DNA from: Otis tarda
Lineage: Eukaryota > Chordata > Aves > Otidiformes > Otididae
NCBI GenBank assembly: GCA_026413225.1
Contig: CM048591.1
Coordinates: forward strand, 37,417,803 to 37,481,802
Length of the DNA: 64,000 nt
Direction of reading: 5' to 3'
The notes under the pieces are model-generated. The model saw only the letters and a list, made by a program, of their open reading frames with translations. It had not been told where the DNA came from and searched no databases. Position numbers and translations under genes: made by a program. Of this stretch, positions 14,301-27,393 are shown piece by piece; the first letter of the stretch is position 1; every line of letters begins with the position of its first letter.

Positions 14301-17300
14301 TACGTCTTTGGTATCTAAGAACCGATTAATTCCCCCCCTTTCTTTTTTTTTTTGCTGCTCCACAAACAACAGAGATAACTGAGCAGAACTAGTAACTTAG
14401 CTATACTTAGAAATCAGAGAGCTCTTCATACAGATACTCATATGAGCTATGGTAATTCAGACAACATTTGTCTACAAGTTGGCAAATTAGTCATCTTGAT
14501 CCCTTCCTTAGAACGGAACTGCAGTCTTTGTATCGTTGGTATTATTATTCTGAACAGAACAGGTGCGCTTTTCTGGAACCAATGAAATACGGGAAACTGT
14601 CTCCTAGCTGAATCACTTTATTCAGTCCAGCCAAATTTACCAACAAATTCAGTCTTTCTGAATTCCTCATCCTTGAGTAAGTCCTCTTAGCCACCCACGT
14701 ATCCTTGCATTTGTCCTAGTTAGTGAACAGTTCTGCGATAAGATGGGTTTCTTTGGTTGATCTTGTAACTGTGAGGCTGCAGAACATGCATACACAGCGG
14801 AAACAGCATGTAGACAGGACTTCCAGTTTGAGTGTTACCAATATTTACTGGGTTTTGAAGACAATTACATAATCTAAGCCAGGTCCACAAGGGAAATTGC
14901 ATGTAAGAGAAAAGAGCTTGCAAAAACTGTTCTAAAAGTGAAAGAGGGAGAAGCATCTGGGTGAGTTAAAATGCCACACAGAAACTATGTGAAGTTCTGG
15001 CAGTTAATTAATTAAATTAAGTTTTGCTACACATTCACTTGAAAACTGAGCAGTCTTGAGCTCTCCCAGCTGTCAAAAACTAGATGATACTGAGTCTGTT
15101 TCCCAGTTAGGACATGTAACTGATCTAATTCCTAAGAAGAACAGTTGTGGAGAAATTCTAAAACAGTATTTTATTTTCTGGTTGATTTTACTGCATAAAG
15201 AGCATAGATGCAAACTGGTGCAAAATCTTCAGGGGGGAAGAAATTAGTAAAATGTTAGAGTAAGTGTTGTCTGAATGTTTTTATTAACGACTCGTAGTTT
15301 CATGCTTTTTAAAATAACATTGCAGTAACTGTAGAAATGTCATTTTAGATAAACGGATGATTTGAACTCATGCTTTTAAAGAAGCATCAGATTTAAAGTG
15401 AGATTGCATTTATGTAGATTTTACATGTTCACTAATGATACACTCATTAATTTACAATAAGCTGTGTTATTGGAGTATGTGAATTCTGCTTCATATCTGA
15501 AGCAACCTGGAAAATGAAAATTCCATTTGAACACAAACTAGTATAAATGTTTGCATCTTTAAGTTCTGCAAAAGCAATAGTTACATAAAAATGCAGCCTG
15601 CAGATTTCTGCTGGCTTTTGTAGCTTTCTCCTTCTCAAAGCTATGTCTTCTCTTTGAGATACTGAATCAAAGTACAATCTGGTGTGAGTGCATGCCTCAG
15701 GTTTCTCTGACAACTGTGAGTATAAAACTCACAGTTCATTGTCTGGCAGAGCAAGCTTGTCTTTCAGGGAAAGATAATGCCATTGCAACATCTTCTATGT
15801 AGAGATATGCTTTCTCTCATGCTTGGGATTCTGCCCGCTTTGATAATGAACCATTTGTTCTTAAGTCTTTCAGTGCTGTTTTATGTTTTTCCTTTTTAAC
15901 AATATCTCTCATCTTTAGAAAAAAATGTACTCAAAATTCATGTCAAGGAATTTAACCATTAGGTGCAGTACATTTTCAGTGGGTTTTGGTGCCATTTTGC
16001 CAATAAAATCCTGCTCTTGAGAAGCCATGCACATGAGTGTAGACCTGTGCTCGTCTATATCACTGGGGAGGAGAAAATTTGTTTTCTGAGAGTGTTCAGA
16101 AGTGCATTACTCGTGTATCAGTGTGATATCTCAGTATTTCAAAACAATAAATTGCATCTGGCTTTCACATGTGCAGACAGTTACATGCAAGTTTTATTGA
16201 ACTCATTTCAGAAATGTTTTCAAAGTGTGGGTCACGAGGAGTTAGCAACAGGTTAAGAAAACATTGTTTTATTCCCTAGCTAAACAGGAGCTCTAAACCC
16301 TGAGAAACCTCTGCTGGATAGAGGTAGAGAACAACTCCATGTGTTTTTTCCAGGCACATTCCTTCATAACTGCACAGAAGCCGAGTTCCAATGTATTTCT
16401 CTTTCTATTACAGTATCGCATCATCATACAGAAAAGAAAACGTGGTATGTACTATTCTTGTGCTAAGGCTAGCTCCTATGGACTGTCTGTACTGCACAGT
16501 GCAGTGCTCTGCAAGTACACCAAAGGGAGGAACTCAGGTACCAAATACAGTAGAGTTGCATTAGCAACTAATCGCCCAGACAAAGGGTGATACTGACATA
16601 GTTAAACAGCTAGGGCTCCAAAAGCCTTGTCTTTCAGCACTGTCTCTAAATGGTGATAATTAGGCAGACTGAGACTTTCTAACACTGCATGAGATTCTGC
16701 ATTACACTATGTGAGCAACCAAGCAAATGTTCTGTAGTTAAGCTGCTGCTTCTAAGTCTGAGATGAGTAAGCATACACTACTGTGAGTTTTCTATTAGTG
16801 GAAAATGCTAAAAAGCTTTAGTAATTGTTTCCAGTCACAAAAGAAAGAACAAAATAATAAGTGTAACGGAGAACAAACAAAAGCAGGAGCACACAAAACA
16901 GAAGCTTGTAAGATGTTCAGAATTCCTTCTCCTCCACTTTTAAAGTTCAACATATTCAGGAGAATTTCTTTTGTAGTATCTGAATCTTCTCGTGACTCCA
17001 TCCAGTGAAAATGGGTATCTAGAAAACCTTTAGTAACAGAGAAACAACACATCTGTCATGATGCTTCAAAAGTTTTTGCAAGTATTCTGTCCCTCAGTGA
17101 GCTCTCTGCATCGAGATCTTGATGTTTGAACAGAAAATTATCACAGATAAGGAGACACTGTACTCAAGGTGTCTCTATGCAGAGGTCATCAAAGAACTGT
17201 AGATAAAGTTTTGCCTGTGTGTTCCTGAGTTGTACATGACGTAATTGCTAGTATTTATCATACTTCTGATTGGGCTATCTTCTGCAAACACTGCTATATA

Positions 17301-17483
17301 GGATTATGTTAGAAGAGATTTTTTTCTTTAACCCACTAGTTCTGCTGTAGATAATGGTGTCATTTCTGAATCAACATTTCTGCTGAGCTTCTCTGTGTTA
17401 TCTGTATATTGGTATGCAAATGTTACTTAGGAACAACTTTAAGCAAGAAAATAAGTAGGTGTTTTTTGGTTGCATTGAAATCA
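11346..17483. other. Gene-free stretch
   Basis: AT-rich sequence with short T- and A-runs. I see no convincing coding exon, RNA gene or intact mobile element on either strand. Confidence 0.55.
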
Positions 17484-17520
17484 TAGAATCATAGAATAGT
17501 TTGGGTTGGCAGTGTGGAGA
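17484..17520 (-). mobile_element. CR1 LINE 3'-terminal remnant
   Basis: Two tandem ATCATAGA-type octamers are followed by 'atagtttgggttgg', the reverse complement of the CR1 3' end. Similarity is lost after about 37 bp. Confidence 0.7.
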
Positions 17521-20500
17521 AAGGTTCCCATCTTGTTTCCCTTCATAGGTATTTATTACATTCATGACTACAATTCATCTGTTTGTAGCCTAAAATTGAA
17601 GATGAATTTGAAGATGAGGCCAGGAAAATCTGTTAGGGAATAGGTCTCATGTCTGTCAAAGCTGGATGCCCTTCACCTAAAAATACTTCGCTATTAAGGA
17701 ACCACTATCTACTCCATTTATTGTAGAGATGGGAGAGGAAAAATATGATAGGAGCACATTCTTGTTAGTGCTCTTGCTTTCCAAATTTCATTAGAGTTCT
17801 TCTTTATGCATTAAAATAAAAGCTGTCTTCATTTGATGTGAATTATACCAGCAGGAGAGAAGAGCCACCAGACCAGTAGGAGACAAGTAATTTTCCAGAA
17901 AATCTGTAACGAATAGAAAATCTGTTTCTTTCACTTATATGTATCTTCAAGGTGTCTGACTTTCTTAGGCTACTCAGAACTAAAATAACAGAGCTCTCTT
18001 ACTTGCTACTGGCTTGGTTATAGTAGTTCATGTATTTTTGGTAAGGTTGTCTCCTTTCTACTCAGCATTTCCTGCATGTACCTGTATAGGATCAGCCAAA
18101 TGAGAATTGAGGTGTCCATACATACATCAGGGCAAGGTTATTTTGCTCCAGAAGTTCTCTCCTAACAAAGTGACTAACTTTCTGTTAGCAATGAAAGGGC
18201 CATTTTCTGCTTCATACTGACATATGACCTTCAGTGTTCATCTGTGTGGTTGATTTCCCATCTATTTGTACAGCCCCACTAACTTGCTGTGGGCTTCTTA
18301 CAGAGAGACGGGCTCTAACACGATGCATGGGACTGCAGGAATATTTCAGACAGTATTTATAATTGTCCAGAAGGAATATGATTGTCATATGATTGGCAAA
18401 TAGCCAATATTATTAACTACAGCAACCTTGCACAATCAAGATCAATCCAAACTTTGCTACTGAGCTGCTACTACATTGCTAAAGCCTGAATTTGCAAAAG
18501 CTTTTGTACACGGGTCAGATTCCTACGGTGGACAGGCAGGGGGAGAATCACACTTGATTTCCAGCTGGTATCTCAGTACAGGTCTCATAGCTGTATCATT
18601 GGCTTGGAGAAACAACAGTGAATATATTTCCTGTGTTCAGTGAGTCTGAAATAATGTTGAGCTTCTCATCATTCATAGACTTTTGAACTTTCTCTCTTCA
18701 ATTGTAACAGCTTTTATGAAACATAAAATTGATTAATCTTTGTAGTTGTTGCAAATGGGAGATGAGTCTTTGAAATAAAACCACTGCCACATACAGAGTG
18801 CTGAAGAATTAAGTCTCAGTAGGAATACTCCAAAAGAAGTACGTAAAACCTTGAAAAACTTGCATCACTGGGGTTTTTTTTTTTTCATATTTATCAATAT
18901 TTCAGTTTTTGCAATTATTTCTATTTTCATTCTTTTTTCTATCCTTAGTGTTCAATCTTTTTTTCCGTTAATTCCTATATTCTCCTCAATTTTTCCTTGC
19001 ATGCTATTTTAAACTATTTTTAAATAGTTACCAGGTATTTCAGGTTTTGTTTTGATTTGTGGAAATACAGTCTCTCAGAGCTAGGTATTGTAGATTCCTG
19101 CAACTTTTGCCTGATGTTCTATGAAGCACATGTATTCTGTTCTCTAGTAGGATAAAGGTGTGCAAGCTTATTTATTCTACTTAAACTTCATAAACCATAT
19201 TGGCTTTCTGGGTGGAGCAGTGACCAACAGCAAAATGGGAACTAGCCAGGGACTTTTTCATAATGACTCCCTTCTTTGAATGTTACACTTAGAAACGCTT
19301 CCTGTCAGTAATTCCCTTTCTCACTTAAACTGAGATTAATAATCAGAAGCCAAAGTGCTTATTACTTTCACTATTAAAAAGAGTTTGCCAGCTTCCACTT
19401 AAGAAAAGACATACAAAATTTATCCTAAAATTCCTGCTGCTAAGTGTCAGGCACTGTATAAAAGCTGGAATTTATGCAAATAGAGAACTTCCTTGCATGG
19501 ACAGTTGTGAAGTCAAGTTGCAATGATGCAGCACACCTGTTCTTCCCAAAGGCAAAGAGAACCTGTAGTGTTTTATTACTTGAAACGTCATGACCTGAAG
19601 TTCAACAGGGTGCAGCTTTCCATACACAGGGTTGCTAAATTTGTAGTATTATATATATTTAAAATTATCTCACAATTTTTTTTTTTGGTTTGGGTTACAG
19701 ATCATCATCTTGCTCTGATTTGGTGTTCATTCAAATGGGACAGTTAATCCAAACTGATCATTTAACCTTTTGTGTTGTACTTAACATTATGTTACGTTCT
19801 TCAGCATTGTTGATTGTGTTCCCAGAGCTGTAGAGAAATTTTGGCTTGCTTAACCGTGAAATAATTAAAAACATTAGACAGAGTAGTTAGCATGTTTAAC
19901 AATAGATGTTTTCCTATTGTGGAGATCAAATCAATAGATTGTATACCCAAGTATCCCGTGTGAAATCCATAGAAAAACTGAGTATTTTAAATCCAGTCTT
20001 TACGTCTCTGAATGAAAATGAAAGATGCTTGGCAGGCAATGAAAAACAGGGCATGGAGTTGGTGGGGTTTTTCTGAACTTGTAAGTTTATTTCTTTTAGG
20101 TCAGTATTCCCATAGACTGAAATTCCACATTTACTTACCCTTAAGTTACTAGCCATTTAATACTAAGTATGATCTTTTCAGGGAATGAGTGAGGTATTTT
20201 ACTCTCAGTTCTGTAGTGATAAAGGCAACAGGAATTTAGTCGTGTGCAAATTTACTACAGTTTATTTCAGACCATCCATTTCTTTGAATATATTTTCAGA
20301 CTATTCCAAATTATTATTTCAATTTATGTTTCTAAGGTAGCCCTGCCCCTGTTGCTATGATGCTTTCATGTCTGGCAGTCAATAAGGTGATATGCATTCC
20401 CATGACAAATGAAATCATCAAAAAGAAGTTACATAAACCATATTTGTCATTATGAAGTGTTTGCAATTCTTCCCACTGTGAATCTAGGTAGTAAATATTT

Positions 20501-21064
20501 AATGTTAGTATCCTCAAAAAAAAAACATGCTTAGGAAAATTATTTTATTAAATATAGTAATTCCTTAAATATTTTTATGATAGTCCTTCGACACAGGAAG
20601 TCAATAAAATGTTACTATAAACACTCAATAGATGGTTAAAAAAAATACCCAGAGTCAGAGCATTGTCATAAACTTTCGTTTATGAGCATTTTATGTTTCA
20701 AAAGCAATTGCTGAAGTAAGCAATGGCTTAAGTGCTTTGGATTGTTTCTTTGACCTTGTTATTAGTTATTTCCCTTTCACAGTGATTGTGACATTACTAT
20801 TATCATTTGTAAACTCTCCTTAAATGTGTTTGAATTGCATCACCATGTTAAATAAAAACATTACTGTATCATACCCACAGTGCAATCTGACACATTTTGA
20901 GTCAGCAATTTGGTGGATAGAATGTTTTTGGTGACAGTTCACATTTGGCATACTGACAAATTCTTAGAGAGTCTGACTTGATGAAATCGATGTCTTCCAA
21001 GTTTTTCAGCAAATGTTGGAGGGAGTAGGACTGGAGCAATGTTATGTGCCACAGTATTTATTGC

Positions 21065-21097
21065 AAACAGAATGAACTTATTAAAAAAAAAAAAAAA
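21065..21097 (-). repeat. Half-copy of an inverted-repeat unit
   Basis: AAACAGAATGAACTTATT followed by an A-run is an exact reverse-complement match to the right arm of the unit at 24200-24346, including the adjoining A/T run. An exact match of 18 non-homopolymer bases 3.2 kb apart is unlikely by chance, so both probably derive from one dispersed repeat. The family is not recognised. Confidence 0.5.
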
Positions 21098-24000
21098 AAG
21101 AAAGATTTAGGAGGATTGAAAAGTTTATTATTCTCCTGGTGGACATTTTCAGGCCACTAAGGATTTGGTCCTGCTGATGTAGAAATTTATAGCAAAATCC
21201 TCAATTATTTTGGTAGGATCAAACCCAAAAGCAAATGGAGTTCTGTGAGGCTACCAAAACCATAAATAAATGTGGCAAATATAAGCAATGATAAATTTGA
21301 TCTAGTTTTTCTTTTTATGAGTAGCTGAGCACCTTGCACAAGATTTTTGTATCCTTAGGAAAAAAAAAGAGACTCAATTGCAAAATCCAGCATACAGCCT
21401 TGTTATGGAATTTATCACAGCTGAAAGTCTTGAATATAGAAATAAGGGCACTGATTACTATAATCTATAAATACATATTCTTCCATTCCCCAGTCTTCTT
21501 CTGTGAGAGATATTAGTCATCAAATAAGTCTTTGAAGGCTAAATTTACAAGATGCAATTTAAGCATTCAGTAAGTTTCCGCTTGATGCAATTTCAGAAGA
21601 ATGGTGGACCAGAATTGTTATTATTTGATGTCTAGAACTGAAGGTACCTGCTTGCTTACACAAGCAGTCAGAAGCAGAACTTTTTATTTATTCAACAAGA
21701 CCGACGTGTTAAAGAGACAGAACACTGTGTACCAGTATGCCTCTGCCTTAGTGATATCACCCTGGAGGATTTAAGTATTGTGAGTAATGAAATGATCCTT
21801 TAAACTGAAGAAAGGACTAGGAGTTTGTCACACTGCATCTTTACAGGAAGAATCAGAGTAATTACAACTAGTGTCCATTCACATAGTAATCAAAAGCTAT
21901 TATTTATTTAGGAATGGATTTGAACTACTGAGCTAGAAAGAAATTATATCCCATTACTAAACCCATGACTTCATTAATTTCCAAGATTAAGAGGAAAGAG
22001 GTCAAGAGTATTCCGCATGAGAAGGGATGTGTCTATGTTGAGGAGAGACTCTGTTTACAATTAGGTTGAGAAAAGATCATATGCACAAACATGAAGTGGT
22101 ATATACATATGGATTTAGCACTGAGAAAGCCCTGAGAAGGTGTGCAAACAGTGCTATAGTCTTTAGTTTTGGGCAAAATTCTTTTTAATTAAATCATAGC
22201 TATTAAGTCTTCGACTGAACAACTGAAGAAGCAGAATAATGCTTGCAACTATTCTTTTTAAACAATTTTACATCAGTAGCCACATTTTCAAGAAGCAGCC
22301 TTCATGTGAACCCTCAGAGTATAAAAATGTCATATGAGTATAGTTAGAAAGGTCAGAAACAGCGTCATCCCCATATTGTCTCCATCAGAGTGCAGAAGTG
22401 ACAAAACATACATGGCAAGCAGGAAACATGTCAAGAACTTACTAGCAGCAGGAGCTGTTCTTGCAGAACTTCGGTTTCTCTTCAGGCTAAATGCACTGTC
22501 ACTTTTTAAAGGAAATGTGGAAGAAGAAAGCAGCACTTTTAAACACACACTAAAAAATACTCTTAGTTGAACTTCTTCAAGAGTCTCCTTCCTAACAAGC
22601 TTACTTTTGCCAAGTTCTTCTCTGCACAAATTGTCTAAATAGTCTTTGGGGAAGAAAGATGGACTGCATCCTCTCTTCATTAAATGTCTAACTTAAGGTA
22701 GCCATTCAAGTCTTCTAGCCATTCAAAGTGCCTCGGGAAGTGAGCTCAGATCACCCTTCTCTTCCATAAGAGGACCAGTTCTTTGTCATATGCTCCCATC
22801 ACCTATCTGCTAGTCATATGTGAAAGAGTCAAGGAAGTCTAGCCCCAGGACCATCTTAAAAGCTCACTCAACATACAACATATCTTCTGACAAGCAGTTC
22901 CCTTAGGCGTTTTTTTAAATGTGTACACGTGTTTTATCTTTTGTTGCTACTTTATCTTCTTATAGAAAGAATGTGAAAACAGAATAGTTTTTCATGAGTT
23001 GTTGTTTAAAATAGAATGAAGGTAGCCATTTATCTGGGCATCAGTTTTATCCTATTGCATTATTAACCCGTATTTTATAGTACTGGTCATAAATATTAGA
23101 CAGAACTGTGTTACAAACAGATGGGAAATTGACAGGGGAGGATAGGCAAATAAGAGAAAAAATAGTATTAGGGAAAGCAAAAATGGAAGTAGAAGAAGAG
23201 ATTGGAAGATAGAAAGAAAAAGAAGTATAAGTACCTTGAAAGGGAAAAATAAAAGCAGAAGCCATGTATCTTTGTCCTTGCTATACATGGCATAGTGCAT
23301 CCATTGCACAACTTCTCAACTCCAGAGAAGCTGGGATGATTTCAGCTTACTGTTTCATATCTCCACCACTTGGCAGGTATTATTAAGTTCAAATTAACAT
23401 GACAAAGGAAAAAGCCCTTTATTTTTGAATGCCTACGCCTCACATAGGACAAATAGAGTAGCTAGACAGATGCAAATAAATTAAGGAAATTGAAAAGGAA
23501 CTAGAAAGGCTGGAATGATTGCTGCTAGTAATCTGATTAAAGGCTTGAACCCGCTCATCTTGTACATGTAAACTTGTACCTTGACTCAGTGTGACACTTG
23601 TCTGCATGTAAGAGCTACATGATTATATAACTAGCCAGAATCTTGATGGTACTGATGCTAGGTCCTCCTTAGTACAGAGAGAGTGTCATTCCAGCTGCAT
23701 TTTGACAGTAAGGGAGTGCTCCCAGAATCCCCAATACACAGAATCCCCAACAGACCTTGCAGGCAAAGAGCAGCTCTCTTCAAAACCTGGGCAGGGTTCA
23801 AGTCAAGTTTAAAAACATCTTTTTTTTTTTTTTTTTTCTGCTAAATTGTTTCTGCTGATGTGGGAAATGTTTCTCCATACTCTGATGTCTTTTTTTTTTT
23901 GTTTCAGACACACAGTTGGTTGTTATTAGGTGGCAGGTGCTGATAATGGTATGCATGTGCAGCCATAAATACTGTTTTCAGATGTGTAGAATGATAACAT

Positions 24001-24199
24001 TTTACAGTGTCGTACAGACTCTTCAGGGGATGACATGTATACAAAGCAAAACAAAGAATTTTGAGATTGATTCTTCAGAAAAGCAAAGGTCAGATTTTCC
24101 TGTTTGATATACTCATGGCACTCCTAGTGAAGTAAAGTTATATGTTACATCAGATGACAGAACTTCAAAAAATGTCTTTTTCCCTCTGCTTACCATTAT

Positions 24200-24346
24200 A
24201 AACAGAATGAACTCATCTCAAACTGATACCATTTTAATCGGAGTGGTATTTCACTGCCAAATATTGAGATAAACACATAATCTCATGTTTATAACTTGTA
24301 TAAGCGTGTATAAGCAACTTATTTTTTTAATAAGTTCATTCTGTTT
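24200..24346. repeat. MITE-like unit with 14-bp perfect terminal inverted repeats
   Basis: AAACAGAATGAACT at 24200-24213 is perfectly inverted at 24333-24346, enclosing about 120 bp of AT-rich sequence with no open frame. The arrangement resembles a small non-autonomous DNA transposon. I see no clear target-site duplication, and the family is not recognised. A related single arm lies at 21065. Confidence 0.4.
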
Positions 24347-27300
24347 TCACCCCCTTTCAGGGGTGAAAAGAGGCTAAAATTATCATAATCTTAATTATAC
24401 AGCTTATAAATCACTGTATTTTACCATCCAAGGAAACAACTCCAGGCTGTAACTTGCGTCTGATTTTCTACTCCATTGCTTCTTGTGGGGTCATAGCTGC
24501 ATGCAAGAGTACAGGTTTGAATGAGGTGGCCTTTACACCCTTTTTTGTACAGGAGCATCAGAGTACCTAGAAGGCAATCTAGCCTATCAGAAGAAACTTA
24601 CCTGCCTTGGAAAAACAGAAAATATTTATGAAAGTAGAGGCAGCTTTGAGATACTCAGCGCTTGTATTTCTTCCCTCTCCCAGTCTTGGATAAAAATTTC
24701 AAAAGTATCCAATGTCATATTGCATTTCCCAAATGCTCAGTAAGTGTAATTGGCATAGAATAAGTTTACTAGTTGATACAGTGTAGTGTTCCTGAAATAT
24801 TTTGTCTAACACATTTCCCAATAAATCTCACAATTGTCAAATATTACAAGCAGGATACTGAATGTCACAAAGGAGACTAGCAGCTTTGCTGGTAGAGCAA
24901 AGCTTTGGCAGAGAGGAAAGCATAATTTTCCTGACACAGAAAGTAAACATAGCTAGGAAATGAGCAGAGGAAAAATCCACTTTTGCTCACAATATGAGCA
25001 TAATTTAATGCCTTCTGGAAAAGCAACAGACTGTTATCCCAGTCATCAGGTGCAACTTATCAGCGGAGGCTGTGCAACTGGTAGAGTGACATAGTTTTAG
25101 ATAATTTGAAAGTATTAATCTGTTTGGAGACAGCATTTCTGGAATAGTACTCATGTAGTCTGGTTACATGAACACAGAGGGACTTCTTACAAGGCCATCA
25201 AGCTAAATTCTCTGTGGTAAGGGGTGAACTTCTGCATTTCTAAATGTGCTCCTTAAAAATACAGTTCAAAGTCAAAATGCAGCATAATTAGCTACCACAG
25301 TCCTGAAACAACAGCTGGGTTATGAAAGTGGTGATTCTATAGTTTTATCTAATGCAGAATCCTCTGAACAGTGAGACCATTAGAAAGGTGTTTGCAAGCA
25401 CCAGGGCCCTTCACAGTTTTTCCCAGGTGCTGCTTCCTCCTGGTGTTTTGCAGAGTCCCAGCATGGCTCCGTCCTTCTCTGTCCCACCTCCCATCTTTAT
25501 AGGAGGTGGCAGACTTCCAGCTGCCTCGGCACTGCTCTTGTGGGCAGCTCTCCCTTGAGCACACTGAAACTGCCTGTTGTGTTATTGGGAGTGAATCTTT
25601 TAGTCATGTTGGTGGTGCAGCTGTTTACGAGAGAAAAGGATAGAAATTTTCAGAGCAGTGATTCATTTCATTTTGCAGTGCTTGGGTGCCTGAAAAGAGA
25701 TTTTATTTATTTTTTTTTTTTTTTTAACCGCAGAGGTTCCCCAGCGTGTAAGAATGAGATGTGTACAACACATTACAGGAATAAACTGCACAGGAAATTC
25801 TGCATGGTGTGCACTGAAGCTCCACAAGCAGAACAGCAGATGTTCCCGCGGGATGCATAGCCTATGCAAAATCCCCACAGCACTTTTGTCTAATGTGGCA
25901 TGGTACGAAGAGGTAGGGGAGAAGTGTGCAGGAGAAATGAGGTGTGGGAGAAATTAGGATGCCACACGTTGTGCGTGGTCAGAATATTGTTCTTGCTAGG
26001 ATCAAGAAGGCTGACAGAGAAGTGTGTGAAGCTGTAACTACCTGTACCCAGTATTTCTAAATCAGCACCTACCTGCAGGGGAGCACAGGTGCTAGCCTGG
26101 CCTAGAGGCTGCAAGAGCAGCTACTCAACAGCCCAAACCCCAGTTCTAATGGGCAGCACTCCAGCAACCTTTAAAAGGGGCAGATCAGCATGATGCTGAG
26201 CCCAAGCTGTTACTGCTTCTAAAGACATGAGGCTTTCATGGTTAAAAAGATAAGCAGAAAATGTTTATGTCTGCAAGTAGCACAAGGGGCATAATCTTGT
26301 ACCTTCTCCAGGCAACCTTGACTAGTACAGAATGGGATGTGTATAGTTGTAGCAAAGTGTGTTTCTCAAGTAGTACCACTGTACTGTTAGCAACTGTGTG
26401 GTCACCAAGAGCCTCAGTGGCGTGATGGAAATGGATGGAACATGTCAGGATTTATCAAAAGATAATCCAGTTGGCCTGCAATTTGTAAAGCAGGTTTAAC
26501 CCTTACAGTTTACAACCCACTCCGAGAGCGTGATGCACAACTACCCCTTTCCCAAACATCCTGTTGTCTGAGGCAGATAGTCATCATCCAAAGATTAAAT
26601 AACTTGTTGGGAATCATCAAGTACTATTCTTAGCAGGTTTATACAACAGTAAGTGACTGTTAGAGCTTCCTTAGTTGCTGTCAACAGAGAGATGTCTTGC
26701 TGCTGCAAGGTGTTTTGTAATTACATTGAAATGTCTACAGTGTCACTCTGTAATTAAGGATTTAGTGTAGTTATCACTGAGTGAAATTGTTTGCCATATC
26801 AAATGGGAAATCTGATTAGATGACTGGAGCAATACCTCTGATCTGTCTCGTAAACAGCTAACTATGTTCTTTACCCACTTCCATACACAGAATGTATGTT
26901 TGGGTATATCCCACAGGAATCTGCCTCACATTTTGGTACAGTATTGCTTCAATGTTTAAAATGTTACATTTAATCAAATGTTTGATTTAAACATTGGATA
27001 TTTTGTCTGTTAGGACTCCCTTTCCATCTCAGGTTGGCTGTTCCTTTTCCTGTGTGCCATAGGAAACACAGTCAAATAAGGTATAATGTTAATCTATAAT
27101 TAGATGATGTCATGATCAAAGCCATAACCAATCCACTGGGAAATCAGACAGATTTTGTTAACAAGTGCTACCAATGTCAAAAAAATTCCAACATTACAAT
27201 CGAAGTAAAAGGCTTGACATTTTCTCCTGTCAAATTGCTGAAAGTAGTTCTGATGTACCAAAAGTGTACGGGACTGAGGAGAAACAGCTGAATGCCTATT

Positions 27301-27370
27301 ATGAATGAATTTGTTTCAAAGCTGTAGGTTGCATTCCACAAGCTTTATCCTCCTCCATTAAAACCAGTAG

Positions 27371-27393
27371 TTTTTTCTTTCTTTCTTTCTTTC
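27371..27393. repeat. TTTC simple repeat
   Basis: A short perfect tetranucleotide microsatellite made of TTTC/CTTT units. Confidence 0.85.

Noticed and set aside
22330-22680. Minus-strand 116-codon frame
   Set aside because: No recognisable domain; a competing plus-strand frame covers the same bases.
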